Shown here: positions 18,740-27,252 of the stretch, in pieces
How the letters are laid out: the number at the start of each line of letters is the position of its first letter
Numbering within the stretch: position 1 is the first letter of the stretch
Assembly: GCA_964508055.1 (NCBI GenBank)
Contig: CAZDRI010000004.1
Span: 12,844-76,843 of the forward strand
Length of the DNA stretch: 64,000 nucleotides
Source of the DNA: CAZDRI01 sp964508055
Lineage (GTDB): Bacteria > Pseudomonadota > Gammaproteobacteria > PS1 > Pseudothioglobaceae
Reading direction: 5' to 3'
Notes under the pieces: model-generated
What the model was told of the DNA's origin: nothing
What the model saw: the letters and a program-made list of their open reading frames with translations, nothing else
Databases searched by the model: none
Made by a program: the position numbers and the translations under genes

Positions 18740-19487
18740 ATAACTTCCTTATAAACTCTATATTGACATAAGAATATCCATAGTTATTACCTTTAATAAC
18801 TTTAAAATTACACTCTTCATCGCCTAAACTATCTAAGATAATCAAAGCATTTTTAAAGTTTTGTTTTTTAGTATAGCCATTTACAGTTATTATTGATTTA
18901 AGCCCTGCAGCTGTGGCAGAAAGCATACCATTTTCTGAATCTTCAAAAGCAATACATTCATCAGCCTTTAAGTTTAGTTTATTTAAAGCATAATTATAAA
19001 TATCTGGAGCTGGTTTTTTATTTTTCACAATATCCCCAGCAGCTATTACATCAAAATAGTCCATTGCATCATTGCCTAAATTAGTAGTGATTAAAGATTG
19101 AACATTAACAAAAGTAGTAGTAGTTGCAATAGCTAATTTTAAATTATTATCCATTGCTTCAAATATAAGCTTTTTCACTCCTTTTCTTAAAGGAAGTTTA
19201 CCGTTTTTTATAATTTCTACATAATGATTTGTTTTGTTGTTATGAATTTTTGCAATAAATTCATCTAAATTACCAACCTTTGGCATTTTAGGCTTATAAG
19301 ATTTAATAAAATATTTTAATCTTTCCTTACCGCCTGTTATTTTTAGTAATTTAATATATAAATTGTCATCCCAGTGCCAATCAAGATTCATATCTTTAAA
19401 TGTCAGATTGAATGCAGGTAAATGGGCATATTTTTCTGTATCAGCTAAGGTGCCATCAACATCAAAAATTAAAGCTTTTAAACTCAT
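18723..19487 (-). CDS. cbbY: HAD phosphatase of the CbbY type
   Basis: The 254-residue HAD hydrolase has the nucleophile motif FDVDGTLADTE (residues 8-18), a helical cap with MNLDWHWDDNLYIKLLKITGGKERLKYF, a TTTT motif II region and KKPAPDIYNYAL plus AFEDSENGM (motifs III and IV). The W-x-W-D and ITGGKER cap residues are typical of CbbY, which clears the Rubisco inhibitor xylulose-1,5-bisphosphate. That implies a Calvin cycle, though no cbb gene is in the window. It overlaps ilvA by 17 bp. A generic sugar phosphatase is the alternative. Confidence 0.82.
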   Translation of the reverse strand: MSLKALIFDVDGTLADTEKYAHLPAFNLTFKDMNLDWHWDDNLYIKLLKITGGKERLKYFIKSYKPKMPKVGNLDEFIAKIHNNKTNHYVEIIKNGKLPLRKGVKKLIFEAMDNNLKLAIATTTTFVNVQSLITTNLGNDAMDYFDVIAAGDIVKNKKPAPDIYNYALNKLNLKADECIAFEDSENGMLSATAAGLKSIITVNGYTKKQNFKNALIILDSLGDEECNFKVIKGNNYGYSYVNIEFIRKLYESNY

Positions 19488-19612
19488 ATACTGTAATTAT
19501 TTTGTTATTTTAAAAAAGCAAATTTTAAACTAAAGGTTGATAAATAAAAAATAAAATACAATCTTTGTTTGCGTTATTGACTTATTTTCTTTTTGTTTTT
19601 ATAAGTGTAAAT

Positions 19613-20437
19613 TTAAGATATTTTAGCTAAAACTTTATCCAATAATTTGCTAGATAATATTCTTTTTAAAACAGCAAATAACTTTGTTGGAAAGGTTATT
19701 CTATAGCGTATCTTAGCTTTCTTACTTTCTATAGCATGAATACTAGCTTTTAAAACTGCTTCTGGTCCTAGGGTAAAATTTGTCTCGGTATTTGAATTAA
19801 GCCTTTTAACCATAATTTTATAGCTTTTTTTATAAAAGCTATTAGTTATATCAACATTTTCTTTAAATGCTTTATAGGCATTTTTTCTAAAATTTGAACG
19901 AATAGGACCAGGTTCAATAAGGCTAAATTGAATATTAGTGTCGCTATGTTCTAATCTCAAAGTATCAACTAAACCTTCAATAGCATATTTTGAGGCATTA
20001 TAAGGTCCTCTATGAGGCATAGCTACAAATCCTAGGACTGAACTTATATAAACAATTCTGCCAAAACCTTGTTTTCTCATAATAGGCAATGCCAAATAAG
20101 TAAGCTCATGCCAGCCAAATACATTAGTTTCAAATTGTTTTTTTAAAGTATTCCTATTTATATCTGCTAATGCACCTACTTGTCCATAAGCACCATTATG
20201 AATAACAGCATATAAATTATTAGTTGATGACAATAATTCATTAAAAGCTTTTTTTATAGAATTACTATCTGCATAATCTAAATACAAAGCATTTAAACCT
20301 AAATCTTTTAGTTTATTCATGTCTTCATCTTTTCTTGCTGTTGCAAATATTTTATAGCCTCTTTTTTGCAATCCTACAGCTAAGCAAAGTCCTATCCCTG
20401 TTGAACATCCAGTTACTAATATTGATTTATTGTTCAT
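19613..20437 (-). CDS. Short-chain dehydrogenase/reductase
   Basis: This is a classical SDR of 274 residues: cofactor loop VTGCSTGIGLCLA (TGxxxGIG, near residue 10), HNGAYG (NNAG position), active-site serine in YISSVLG and the YNASKYA catalytic pair (near 155-159). The C-terminal region carries extra basic helices. Its stop-side neighbour is unrelated; its start overlaps the end of trmJ by 4 nt, so it is the second gene of a trmJ transcript. The substrate is not predictable; the pattern is close to the YbbO/retinol-dehydrogenase-like group. Confidence 0.85.
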   Translation of the reverse strand: MNNKSILVTGCSTGIGLCLAVGLQKRGYKIFATARKDEDMNKLKDLGLNALYLDYADSNSIKKAFNELLSSTNNLYAVIHNGAYGQVGALADINRNTLKKQFETNVFGWHELTYLALPIMRKQGFGRIVYISSVLGFVAMPHRGPYNASKYAIEGLVDTLRLEHSDTNIQFSLIEPGPIRSNFRKNAYKAFKENVDITNSFYKKSYKIMVKRLNSNTETNFTLGPEAVLKASIHAIESKKAKIRYRITFPTKLFAVLKRILSSKLLDKVLAKIS

Positions 20438-21174
20438 ATATTAATCCTTTTTAAAATTCCTCTTAAAATCGCTACTTCATCTTTCTCAATCATAGCTCTA
20501 TGAAATAGCCTCCTTAACCTGCGCATTAGCTTTTCCTTAGGTTTATTATCATCAAAATAATTAATCTTAATCAAAGTTTGCTCTAAATGATTATAAAAAT
20601 TTTCCATATCAGAAAAACTCGCTACCTCTTTGTTTTTATTATTATTCACAAGTGTTTTATTGTCACTAAATGTTATAAAATTTTGATAAGCAAATACTTG
20701 TACTGCTGATGCTACATTTAAAGAAAAGTATTCTTTATTACTAGGTATAGTCATTAAAACTTGACATAAATCTAATTCTTTATTAGTAAGACCGCTATTT
20801 TCTCTACCAAATACCACTGCTACTTTTTGCTTGTTAAAAACAGTTTCTTTTATTAATTTAGTGCTAGCTTTGACATCTAATTGTTGCCATTTAATAGTTC
20901 TTTGTCTTGCTGAAGCTCCTATAATCAGATCACAACCTATTAATGCAGCATTTAAATTATTACACACAATTGCATTAGCTAAGACATCATCAGCGCCACT
21001 TGCTCTTGCTGTAGCTTTAGCAGAAGGATAATTATTAGGGTTAACTAAATAAAGGTTTTTCAAAGCCATATTTTTCATAGCCCTAGCTGCTGCACCAATA
21101 TTACCTGCTTCAGTAGTGTTTACCATTACAATACGAATACTATCAAAGGTATAATTTAATTCTTTTTCATTCAT
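20434..21174 (-). CDS. trmJ: tRNA (cytidine/uridine-2'-O-)-methyltransferase TrmJ
   Basis: The 246-residue SPOUT-class methyltransferase has RIVMVNTTEAGNIGAAARAM (motif 1), AVVFGRENSGLTNKELDLC (motif 2) and NVASAVQVFAYQ (motif 3), which form the SAM-binding trefoil knot. It methylates ribose at position 32 in tRNA anticodon loops. The C-terminal helical extension (about 200-246) is the usual TrmJ dimer segment. The ATG is only 8 bp from the divergent suhB ATG, so its promoter and ribosome site must extend into suhB. Confidence 0.93.
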   Translation of the reverse strand: MNEKELNYTFDSIRIVMVNTTEAGNIGAAARAMKNMALKNLYLVNPNNYPSAKATARASGADDVLANAIVCNNLNAALIGCDLIIGASARQRTIKWQQLDVKASTKLIKETVFNKQKVAVVFGRENSGLTNKELDLCQVLMTIPSNKEYFSLNVASAVQVFAYQNFITFSDNKTLVNNNKNKEVASFSDMENFYNHLEQTLIKINYFDDNKPKEKLMRRLRRLFHRAMIEKDEVAILRGILKRINI

Positions 21175-21182
21175 TTTTATCT

Positions 21183-21983
21183 ATGCACCCATATGTTAAC
21201 ATCGCAACCCGAGCAGTTAGAAAAGCTGGTCAAATTATAATAAGAAATCATAACAGAATTGAGACTTTAACTATTCAAAATAAATCAAAAAATGATTTTG
21301 TATCAGAAGTTGATAAAGCTTGCGAAGAAGTTATTATAAACGAATTATTAAAAGCATTTCCTACCCACTCAATATTGGGTGAAGAAACTGGTGAAACATT
21401 AGGCAACAGCAAATTTGAATGGATAATAGACCCACTTGATGGCACTACTAATTATCTACACTCTTTTCCACAATATGCAGTATCAATTGCCCTGTTTGAA
21501 AAAACAAAACCAATACATGCTGTAGTATATGACCCATTTAAAGAAGAATTATTTCATACAAGTTGTGGTCAAGGCGCTTTTCTAAATGATGTGCGTATTA
21601 GAGTTACTGATACTAATGGCTTAAAAAACACTTTAATTGGCACAGGTTTTCCTTTTAAACAACCAGAACATTTAGATTGTTATCTAAACACATTTAAAGC
21701 TATACATCCTCATGTTGCTGGTATTCGCCGTGCTGGGTCAGCAGCGCTTGATTTAGCTTATTTAGCTGCTGGTAGATTAGATGGTTTTTGGGAGATTGGT
21801 CTTAATATTTGGGATATAGCTGCTGGAGTGTTACTTATTCAAGAAGCTGGAGGTTTTGTTGGTGATTTTTCAGGTGGTAGAGATTATCTTAAAACTGGTA
21901 ATATCGTTGCTGGTAATCCTCAGACTTATCCATTAATCTTAAAAGCTATTAAGCCGCATTTGACTGAAAAATTATTAAAATAA
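21183..21983 (+). CDS. suhB: Inositol-1-monophosphatase SuhB
   Basis: The 266-residue protein has the IMPase metal site: GEETGE, IDPLDGTTNYLHSFPQYAVSIAL (DPxDGT, near 84-90) and WDIAAGVLLIQEAGG (near 214). It hydrolyses inositol phosphates, and in gammaproteobacteria it also serves as a ribosome-maturation and antitermination factor. It is divergent from trmJ with start codons 8 bp apart, an arrangement commonly seen for trmJ and suhB, and convergent with the Kef-type transporter gene. Confidence 0.94.
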   Translation: MHPYVNIATRAVRKAGQIIIRNHNRIETLTIQNKSKNDFVSEVDKACEEVIINELLKAFPTHSILGEETGETLGNSKFEWIIDPLDGTTNYLHSFPQYAVSIALFEKTKPIHAVVYDPFKEELFHTSCGQGAFLNDVRIRVTDTNGLKNTLIGTGFPFKQPEHLDCYLNTFKAIHPHVAGIRRAGSAALDLAYLAAGRLDGFWEIGLNIWDIAAGVLLIQEAGGFVGDFSGGRDYLKTGNIVAGNPQTYPLILKAIKPHLTEKLLK

Positions 21984-21994
21984 AGATATAGTTG

Positions 21995-23683
21995 CTATAG
22001 TTTTTTTATGTTTTCCTTCATTTGTTTGTAATATTTCTTTCTAAAATTTAATAAGATATTTTCAACAGTTAAATTATCTGTTTTTAAATCTTTTAAGATA
22101 AATCTTGTTAATTCTAAGCTTGTTTCAACATTTTCTGATATTACATCAGATGCACCTAATTTTAATAACTGCTGACATTGCTCTTTATTATGACCACGCG
22201 CATAAATTATTAATTCTTGACAATTTTTTCTAAGTTCTGATACTACATTTTTTGTACCTTTAGGGTTATTTATTGTGACGATTACTATTTTTACCCCTTT
22301 ATCTTGTATATTTTTTAAAATATCTAAATTATTAATATTTCCATAAAATATTTTATATCCTTTATTATGAAACTTTTTCACCGTCTTAGCATTAGAATCT
22401 ATAGCTAAAAAAGGCTTATCAGCAGTTTTTAGCATTTCTCCAATACGATGCCCAACTCTACCAAAACCTATAATAACAATTGGTTCTTTAATTGATATTT
22501 TTTCACTTGATTTTTTATCATTAATATTTTTTATATCAGCTAGTTTATTAGCATAATAAGCTAATATTGGAGTTAGTAGCATACTAAGCAGGACAATAAG
22601 TAATAATTGTTGAAATAACTCTTTATCTAAAATATTATTTTGAAAAGCTAAAGCAAACACAGCTAAAGCAAATTCTCCGCTTTGAGCTAATATTAGTGAA
22701 ATAGCTATATGGTTTTTGTTTTTAAATTTAAACCAATAAGTAATTAAATAAAGCACAAAAACCTTAATAATAATTAACAAAGCTACTAGAGATAATATAG
22801 GCAATGGGTTTACTGATAATAGTTTTATATTTAAAAACATACCCATTGACATAAAAAATAAGCCTAAAAACAAACCTCTAAATGGGCGTAATTCTGCTTT
22901 TATTTGCAAACGATAAAATGAATCAGACATAAGTATCCCTGCTAAAAAAGCACCCATAGCCATAGAAAAACCAGCATGTTCGGTAATCATAGCTGAGCCA
23001 ATAATTATCAAAACTGCTGATATAGTGAAAAGTTCTGTATCTTTTAAAATAGCTATTCTGTGCAATATAGGGTGTAACAAATAACGACCAATAACAACGA
23101 CTAAACTAATAATAAAAACCGACTCAACTAATGCTAAGCCAATATCAAAACCTATACTAAATTCTTCTATAGTTAAAAGAGGCACTAACGCCAAAAGAGG
23201 CACAACAGCTAAATCCTGTAATAACAATATTGCAAAAGATGCTTGACCATATTCTGAGATAAATTTCTTCTGTTCAATAAGTAATTGCATCACAAATGCA
23301 GTTGAAGATAAAGCTAGTGCTGGACCAATTATAATAGCCGCTTTAATAGATACGCCAAAAATCATATAAGCTATTGAAGCTAACACCACCCCAGTAATTA
23401 CCACTTGTAACAAGCCTAAACCAAAAACTAAATTCTTCATTTGTAGTAGGCGTGTTACTTTTAGCTCTATACCAATAAAAAACAACAATAAAACCACACC
23501 TATTTCTGCAAAGGTGGTAATTTCATTTATATTTTTTATTAAGCCTAAACCTGACGGACCAACAATCACGCCACCAATAATAAACCCTGCGACACTTCCT
23601 AATTTGAGGATACGAAATAATGGCACAAATACAGCCGCTGCCAGCAACAAGATTACAATATCTATAAAGTAGTTTGTTATCAT
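21995..23683 (-). CDS. Kef-type cation/proton antiporter with TrkA-N domain
   Basis: The 562-residue protein has 12-13 hydrophobic segments of a CPA2 exchanger (about 1-380), including ALSSTAFVMQLLIEQ (near 128) and LLLQDLAVVPLLAL. It is followed by a cytoplasmic RCK/TrkA-N domain starting VIIGFGRVGHRIGEML (GxGxxG, near 403) and ending in a helical tail. It is related to KefB/YbaL potassium/proton exchangers. Whether it answers glutathione adducts, as KefB/C do, cannot be judged. It is transcribed away from suhB's 3' end and lies 9 bp after the YciK-like gene. Confidence 0.88.
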   Translation of the reverse strand: MITNYFIDIVILLLAAAVFVPLFRILKLGSVAGFIIGGVIVGPSGLGLIKNINEITTFAEIGVVLLLFFIGIELKVTRLLQMKNLVFGLGLLQVVITGVVLASIAYMIFGVSIKAAIIIGPALALSSTAFVMQLLIEQKKFISEYGQASFAILLLQDLAVVPLLALVPLLTIEEFSIGFDIGLALVESVFIISLVVVIGRYLLHPILHRIAILKDTELFTISAVLIIIGSAMITEHAGFSMAMGAFLAGILMSDSFYRLQIKAELRPFRGLFLGLFFMSMGMFLNIKLLSVNPLPILSLVALLIIIKVFVLYLITYWFKFKNKNHIAISLILAQSGEFALAVFALAFQNNILDKELFQQLLLIVLLSMLLTPILAYYANKLADIKNINDKKSSEKISIKEPIVIIGFGRVGHRIGEMLKTADKPFLAIDSNAKTVKKFHNKGYKIFYGNINNLDILKNIQDKGVKIVIVTINNPKGTKNVVSELRKNCQELIIYARGHNKEQCQQLLKLGASDVISENVETSLELTRFILKDLKTDNLTVENILLNFRKKYYKQMKENIKKL

Positions 23684-23692
23684 ATTACTTTT

Positions 23693-24442
23693 TTAGTCTT
23701 GTAAAAACAATCTATTAGCATGAATACCTTTAGCTTTCTTACTCATTAAATACACAAATGCTGGGCTTATGTCTTCTGGTGTAGGTAATTTAGTTACATC
23801 TTCTGCTGGATAAGCAATACGGCGCATTTTAGTGCGCATTGCTCCTGGATTTATAGAATTTACTTTGATGTTAGTTTTTTCTAACTCATCTGCTAAAGTT
23901 TGCATAAAGCCTTCAATAGCAAATTTTGATATTCCATAAGCACCCCAATAGGCGCGCCCTTTTCTACCAACAGTTGATGATAAAAATAACACTCTAGCAT
24001 CTGCTGATTTTTTTAATAAAGGGATTAATGCCTGAGTAAGCATAAATGGAGCATTTACATTGATTTGCATAGTTTGATACCAAAGTTTAATATCATGTAG
24101 TTCTATAGGCATTAATGCTCCTAAAATGCCTGCATTATGGATAATGCCATCAAGTTTTTTAAAGTGTTTGTCAATATCCTTTGTCATTTGTTGGTAATTT
24201 TCTGGGGTAGCTCCTTCTAAGTCTAAGGGATAAAGTATCGGCTCTTTGAGTTTTAAAGTAGTAATTTCATCATAAACTTCTTCTATACCAGCTAAATCTC
24301 TACCTAACAATATGACTTCTGCACCCGCTCTTGCTAAATCAATGCTGACTGCCCTACCTAACCCACGATTAGCACCTGTAACTAAAATTACTTTGTTTTT
24401 GAGTTCATTATTTTTAAAATTATATTTTGTTGCTATTTTCAT
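23693..24442 (-). CDS. yciK: YciK-like short-chain dehydrogenase
   Basis: This 249-residue SDR has the cofactor loop VTGANRGLGRAVSIDLARAGA (near 21), HNAGILGALMPIE, the catalytic serine in LFLSSTVGRKGRAYWG and the YGISKFAIEGF pair. The NRGLGRA and RAYWGAY features match the gammaproteobacterial YciK group, whose in vivo substrate is unknown. Its start overlaps the end of rmuC by 4 nt, and it is followed after 9 bp by the Kef-type transporter, so rmuC-yciK-kef look like one transcript. Confidence 0.85.
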   Translation of the reverse strand: MKIATKYNFKNNELKNKVILVTGANRGLGRAVSIDLARAGAEVILLGRDLAGIEEVYDEITTLKLKEPILYPLDLEGATPENYQQMTKDIDKHFKKLDGIIHNAGILGALMPIELHDIKLWYQTMQINVNAPFMLTQALIPLLKKSADARVLFLSSTVGRKGRAYWGAYGISKFAIEGFMQTLADELEKTNIKVNSINPGAMRTKMRRIAYPAEDVTKLPTPEDISPAFVYLMSKKAKGIHANRLFLQD

Positions 24443-25710
24443 TCTATTTGTTTTTTAGTTTGTACCCCAAGTTCTTTTAATTTGTCTGCACGAGATACTA
24501 AATTACCTCTGCCAGTGCTTAGTTGATTATGGGCTTTATTATAACTTTCTTGTGCTTTATTTATATGTTTATTTATATCTTCTAAGCTATTGATAAAATT
24601 ATAAAACTTATCATACATAGCCCCTGCTTGTTTGGCTATTTCTTCAGAGTTTTTATTTTGTTTTTCATTTTGCCAAATATGATTTACTATTTTTAAACTC
24701 ATTAACAAAGTTGAAGGTGAAGTTAGCATAATATTTTTATTAAGTGCTTCTTTAAATATTGCGTTTTTATTACTCAAAGCAACTAATAACGCTGGTTCTA
24801 TAGGCATAAATACAAAAATAAAATCTAAGGTTTTAATACCTTCTAAGTTTTCATATTGTTTTAAACTGATATTTTTAATATGTGCTTCTATTGATTTTAT
24901 GTGCGCCGCTAGATGCTTTTTCCTTTTATCTTTATCAGTTTCACTTTGATAATCTTTATAAGCCTTTAGTGATACTTTTGCATCAATAATAATATCTTTA
25001 TTATCAGGTAAATGCACTATTACATCAGGGGTATATCTTTTGCCATCTTTGTTTTTATATTGTTTTTGAATGTCATACTCATAGCCTTCTCTAAGATTTG
25101 ACTCTGTTAATATATTCTCTAGGACAATCTCACCCCAGTTACCTTGTTGCTTATTGTCTTTTGTTAAGGCATCAGTTAGGTTTTTAGTGGTTTCTTGGGC
25201 TTCTAAATTAGCAGCTTGTAAGTTTGTTATTTGGTCTTTAAGACTAGTTCGCTCTTCTATTTGCTCTTTGGTTATAGTCTCAATTCTTTCTTTAAAACCT
25301 TTAATTTCAGTTTTTAGCGGCTCTAAAACATCTTTATTCTTGGTATTTAAGTTCTTGCCTTCAGTTTCTAATACTAAGTTAGCTATAGCCTTAAAATCTT
25401 TTGTTATATATTCTTTAGTAGCTTTTAGAAATTCAATTTGTTTTTTGTAGTAATTTTCTTGTTCGGCTAACTTGGTGGTTAACTCAGCATTTTGGACATT
25501 TAAATTTGTGTTTGTAGTAGTAAGTTCGGTTATTTTTAAATCAAGCTTAATTATATTTTCTTTTAGGTTTTCAAGCTCAGCATTTAAGTTAGAGTTTCTT
25601 TCTTGTAATTGGGTATTTTCTTGATTAAAGCTGTTAATTTTCTGATTTTGTAGAAAATATACTAATACAGCACCAATAATAAAAGCTAAAAATATAAATA
25701 AAATATCCAT
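24439..25710 (-). CDS. rmuC: DNA recombination protein RmuC
   Basis: From the ATG at 25710 the protein is 423 residues. It has one N-terminal membrane helix (MDILFIFLAFIIGAVLVYFL), a long coiled coil (about 25-180), then the conserved RmuC nuclease-like core with QGNWGEIVLENILTESNLREG, TPDVIVHLP and IIIDAKVSLKAY. RmuC limits inversions at short inverted repeats. An in-frame TTG at 25725 is a possible longer start, but the ATG overlaps the gph stop as TAATG and is preferred. Confidence 0.92.
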   Translation of the reverse strand: MDILFIFLAFIIGAVLVYFLQNQKINSFNQENTQLQERNSNLNAELENLKENIIKLDLKITELTTTNTNLNVQNAELTTKLAEQENYYKKQIEFLKATKEYITKDFKAIANLVLETEGKNLNTKNKDVLEPLKTEIKGFKERIETITKEQIEERTSLKDQITNLQAANLEAQETTKNLTDALTKDNKQQGNWGEIVLENILTESNLREGYEYDIQKQYKNKDGKRYTPDVIVHLPDNKDIIIDAKVSLKAYKDYQSETDKDKRKKHLAAHIKSIEAHIKNISLKQYENLEGIKTLDFIFVFMPIEPALLVALSNKNAIFKEALNKNIMLTSPSTLLMSLKIVNHIWQNEKQNKNSEEIAKQAGAMYDKFYNFINSLEDINKHINKAQESYNKAHNQLSTGRGNLVSRADKLKELGVQTKKQIE

Positions 25711-26345
25711 TAAATTAAATTCCAAATATCTTCCGGCTTAGCAATAATTGCAGCTGCGCCCCATGAATTAATATTCTTACCATAACCATAACTAACAATA
25801 ACTGTTTTCACTCCTGCCGCCTTGCCGGTGATAACATCAACTTCATCATCTCCTAAAAATATACATTGGTAAGGCTTAACATTTAACTTTTTACACACAT
25901 AAAAAAGTGGTTCTGGATGTGGCTTATTATATCTCAAAGTATCACCACAAACCATTATATCAGGTTTTAAATTTAAGTTATAAAGTATTGGTTTAGTTAA
26001 ATATTCTGGCTTGTTAGTAACTATACCCCAATACATATTTTTTTGTTTTATTTTGGCTAATAACCTATCTATACCTTTAAAAACTTTACTTTTGTTGCTA
26101 ATATTTTTTTGATAAATTTCTAATAATCTTTGATGCTTTTTAATAAAGCTGTCCGAATCATATTTATCATCAAATGCTAATTTTATTAATGCCTTACCTC
26201 CTTTTGATACATAGTTTCTAACATACTTAAGGCTTAATTCTTTCTTATCATTTTCAATTAAAACTTGATTTAATGCATAAGCTAAATCAGGTGCAGTATC
26301 TACTAGTGTGCCATCTAAATCAAATAAAATAGTATTGATAGTCAT
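25710..26345 (-). CDS. gph: Phosphoglycolate phosphatase-like HAD hydrolase
   Basis: The protein starts MTINTILFDLDGTLVDTAPDL (motif I aspartates near 8 and 10), followed by a helical cap, WGIVTNKPEYLTKPIL (motif II), CGDTLRYNKPHPEPLFYV (motif III Lys) and FLGDDEVDVITGKAAGV (motif IV). The family removes 2-phosphoglycolate made by Rubisco oxygenation or DNA repair. An ATG six codons upstream (26363) is also possible; neither has a clear ribosome site. The stop overlaps the rmuC start, and plsC is divergent. Confidence 0.88.
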   Translation of the reverse strand: MTINTILFDLDGTLVDTAPDLAYALNQVLIENDKKELSLKYVRNYVSKGGKALIKLAFDDKYDSDSFIKKHQRLLEIYQKNISNKSKVFKGIDRLLAKIKQKNMYWGIVTNKPEYLTKPILYNLNLKPDIMVCGDTLRYNKPHPEPLFYVCKKLNVKPYQCIFLGDDEVDVITGKAAGVKTVIVSYGYGKNINSWGAAAIIAKPEDIWNLI

Positions 26346-26388
26346 AGCGATAAAGTATAACATCGCTATTTTTAAAATAATAAAAACT

Positions 26389-27105
26389 ATGGCTTTATTT
26401 CGCTCAATTTTATATTTTATTGGCTCAGTATTTGCACTTGTAACTATTGTTAGCTTAGGCTTGGTATTTTTCTTTTTACCACTTAAACATCGTTATAAAA
26501 TTACATCTCAATGGGCTAAATTTAATATTTGGTGGCTTAAAGTAACTGTTGGCTTAGACTATGAAATTATAGGTAAAGAAAACATAGTTAATGAACCTTG
26601 TGTGCTAATATCTAATCATCAATCTACTTGGGAGACTTTTGTATTTCAAAAAGTATTCCCTCAACAAGTATGGGTTCTAAAACAGCAATTGTTATTAATT
26701 CCTATTTTTGGTTGGGGATTAGCTTTAACGGCACCAATTAAAATCAATAGAAGTAAAAAACTAAATGCTTTAAAACAAGTATTAACTCAAGGAGTTGATA
26801 GATTACAGCGAGGTCTGTGGGTAGTAATATTTCCAGAAGGCACAAGATGCAAATACGCTAAGTTAGGAAAATATCAAAGTGGAGGTGTTGCAATTGCTAA
26901 AAAAGCTAAGGTAAAAATCCTCCCTGTGTATCATAATGCTGGAAAATTCTGGGCTAAGGGGCAATTTGTAAAAAAATCAGGAGTTATAAAATTAGTTATA
27001 GGTAAAGCTATAGAACCAAAAAAATCAGTAACTGAGCTTAATGATGAAGTGTATCAATGGACTAAAGAACAAGTAAAAATCTATAATACGAAAAGGTTAG
27101 ATTAG
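26389..27105 (+). CDS. plsC: 1-acyl-sn-glycerol-3-phosphate acyltransferase
   Basis: From the ATG at 26389 the protein is 238 residues: an N-terminal membrane helix (about 5-30), then SNHQSTWETF (the HX4D/E acyltransferase motif with Glu, as in many gammaproteobacterial homologues), KINRSKK, and VIFPEGTRCKYAK (FPEGTR motif), ending with a basic tail. It acylates lysophosphatidic acid in phospholipid synthesis at the inner membrane. A longer frame opens at 26308 but would start inside gph, so the shorter start is chosen. Confidence 0.88.
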   Translation: MALFRSILYFIGSVFALVTIVSLGLVFFFLPLKHRYKITSQWAKFNIWWLKVTVGLDYEIIGKENIVNEPCVLISNHQSTWETFVFQKVFPQQVWVLKQQLLLIPIFGWGLALTAPIKINRSKKLNALKQVLTQGVDRLQRGLWVVIFPEGTRCKYAKLGKYQSGGVAIAKKAKVKILPVYHNAGKFWAKGQFVKKSGVIKLVIGKAIEPKKSVTELNDEVYQWTKEQVKIYNTKRLD

Positions 27106-27252
27106 AATAAAGAAAATTATATATCTAATTGTTTTTATTTGATTAACCCTATCCTTTTATATTTGCTTTCTTTATTGTATGGTTGTGGTATCAGAATGAG
27201 CGAGTTATTGCATTTTAAAATTAGAGACATAGGTTTTTAGATTTTTAAATTA

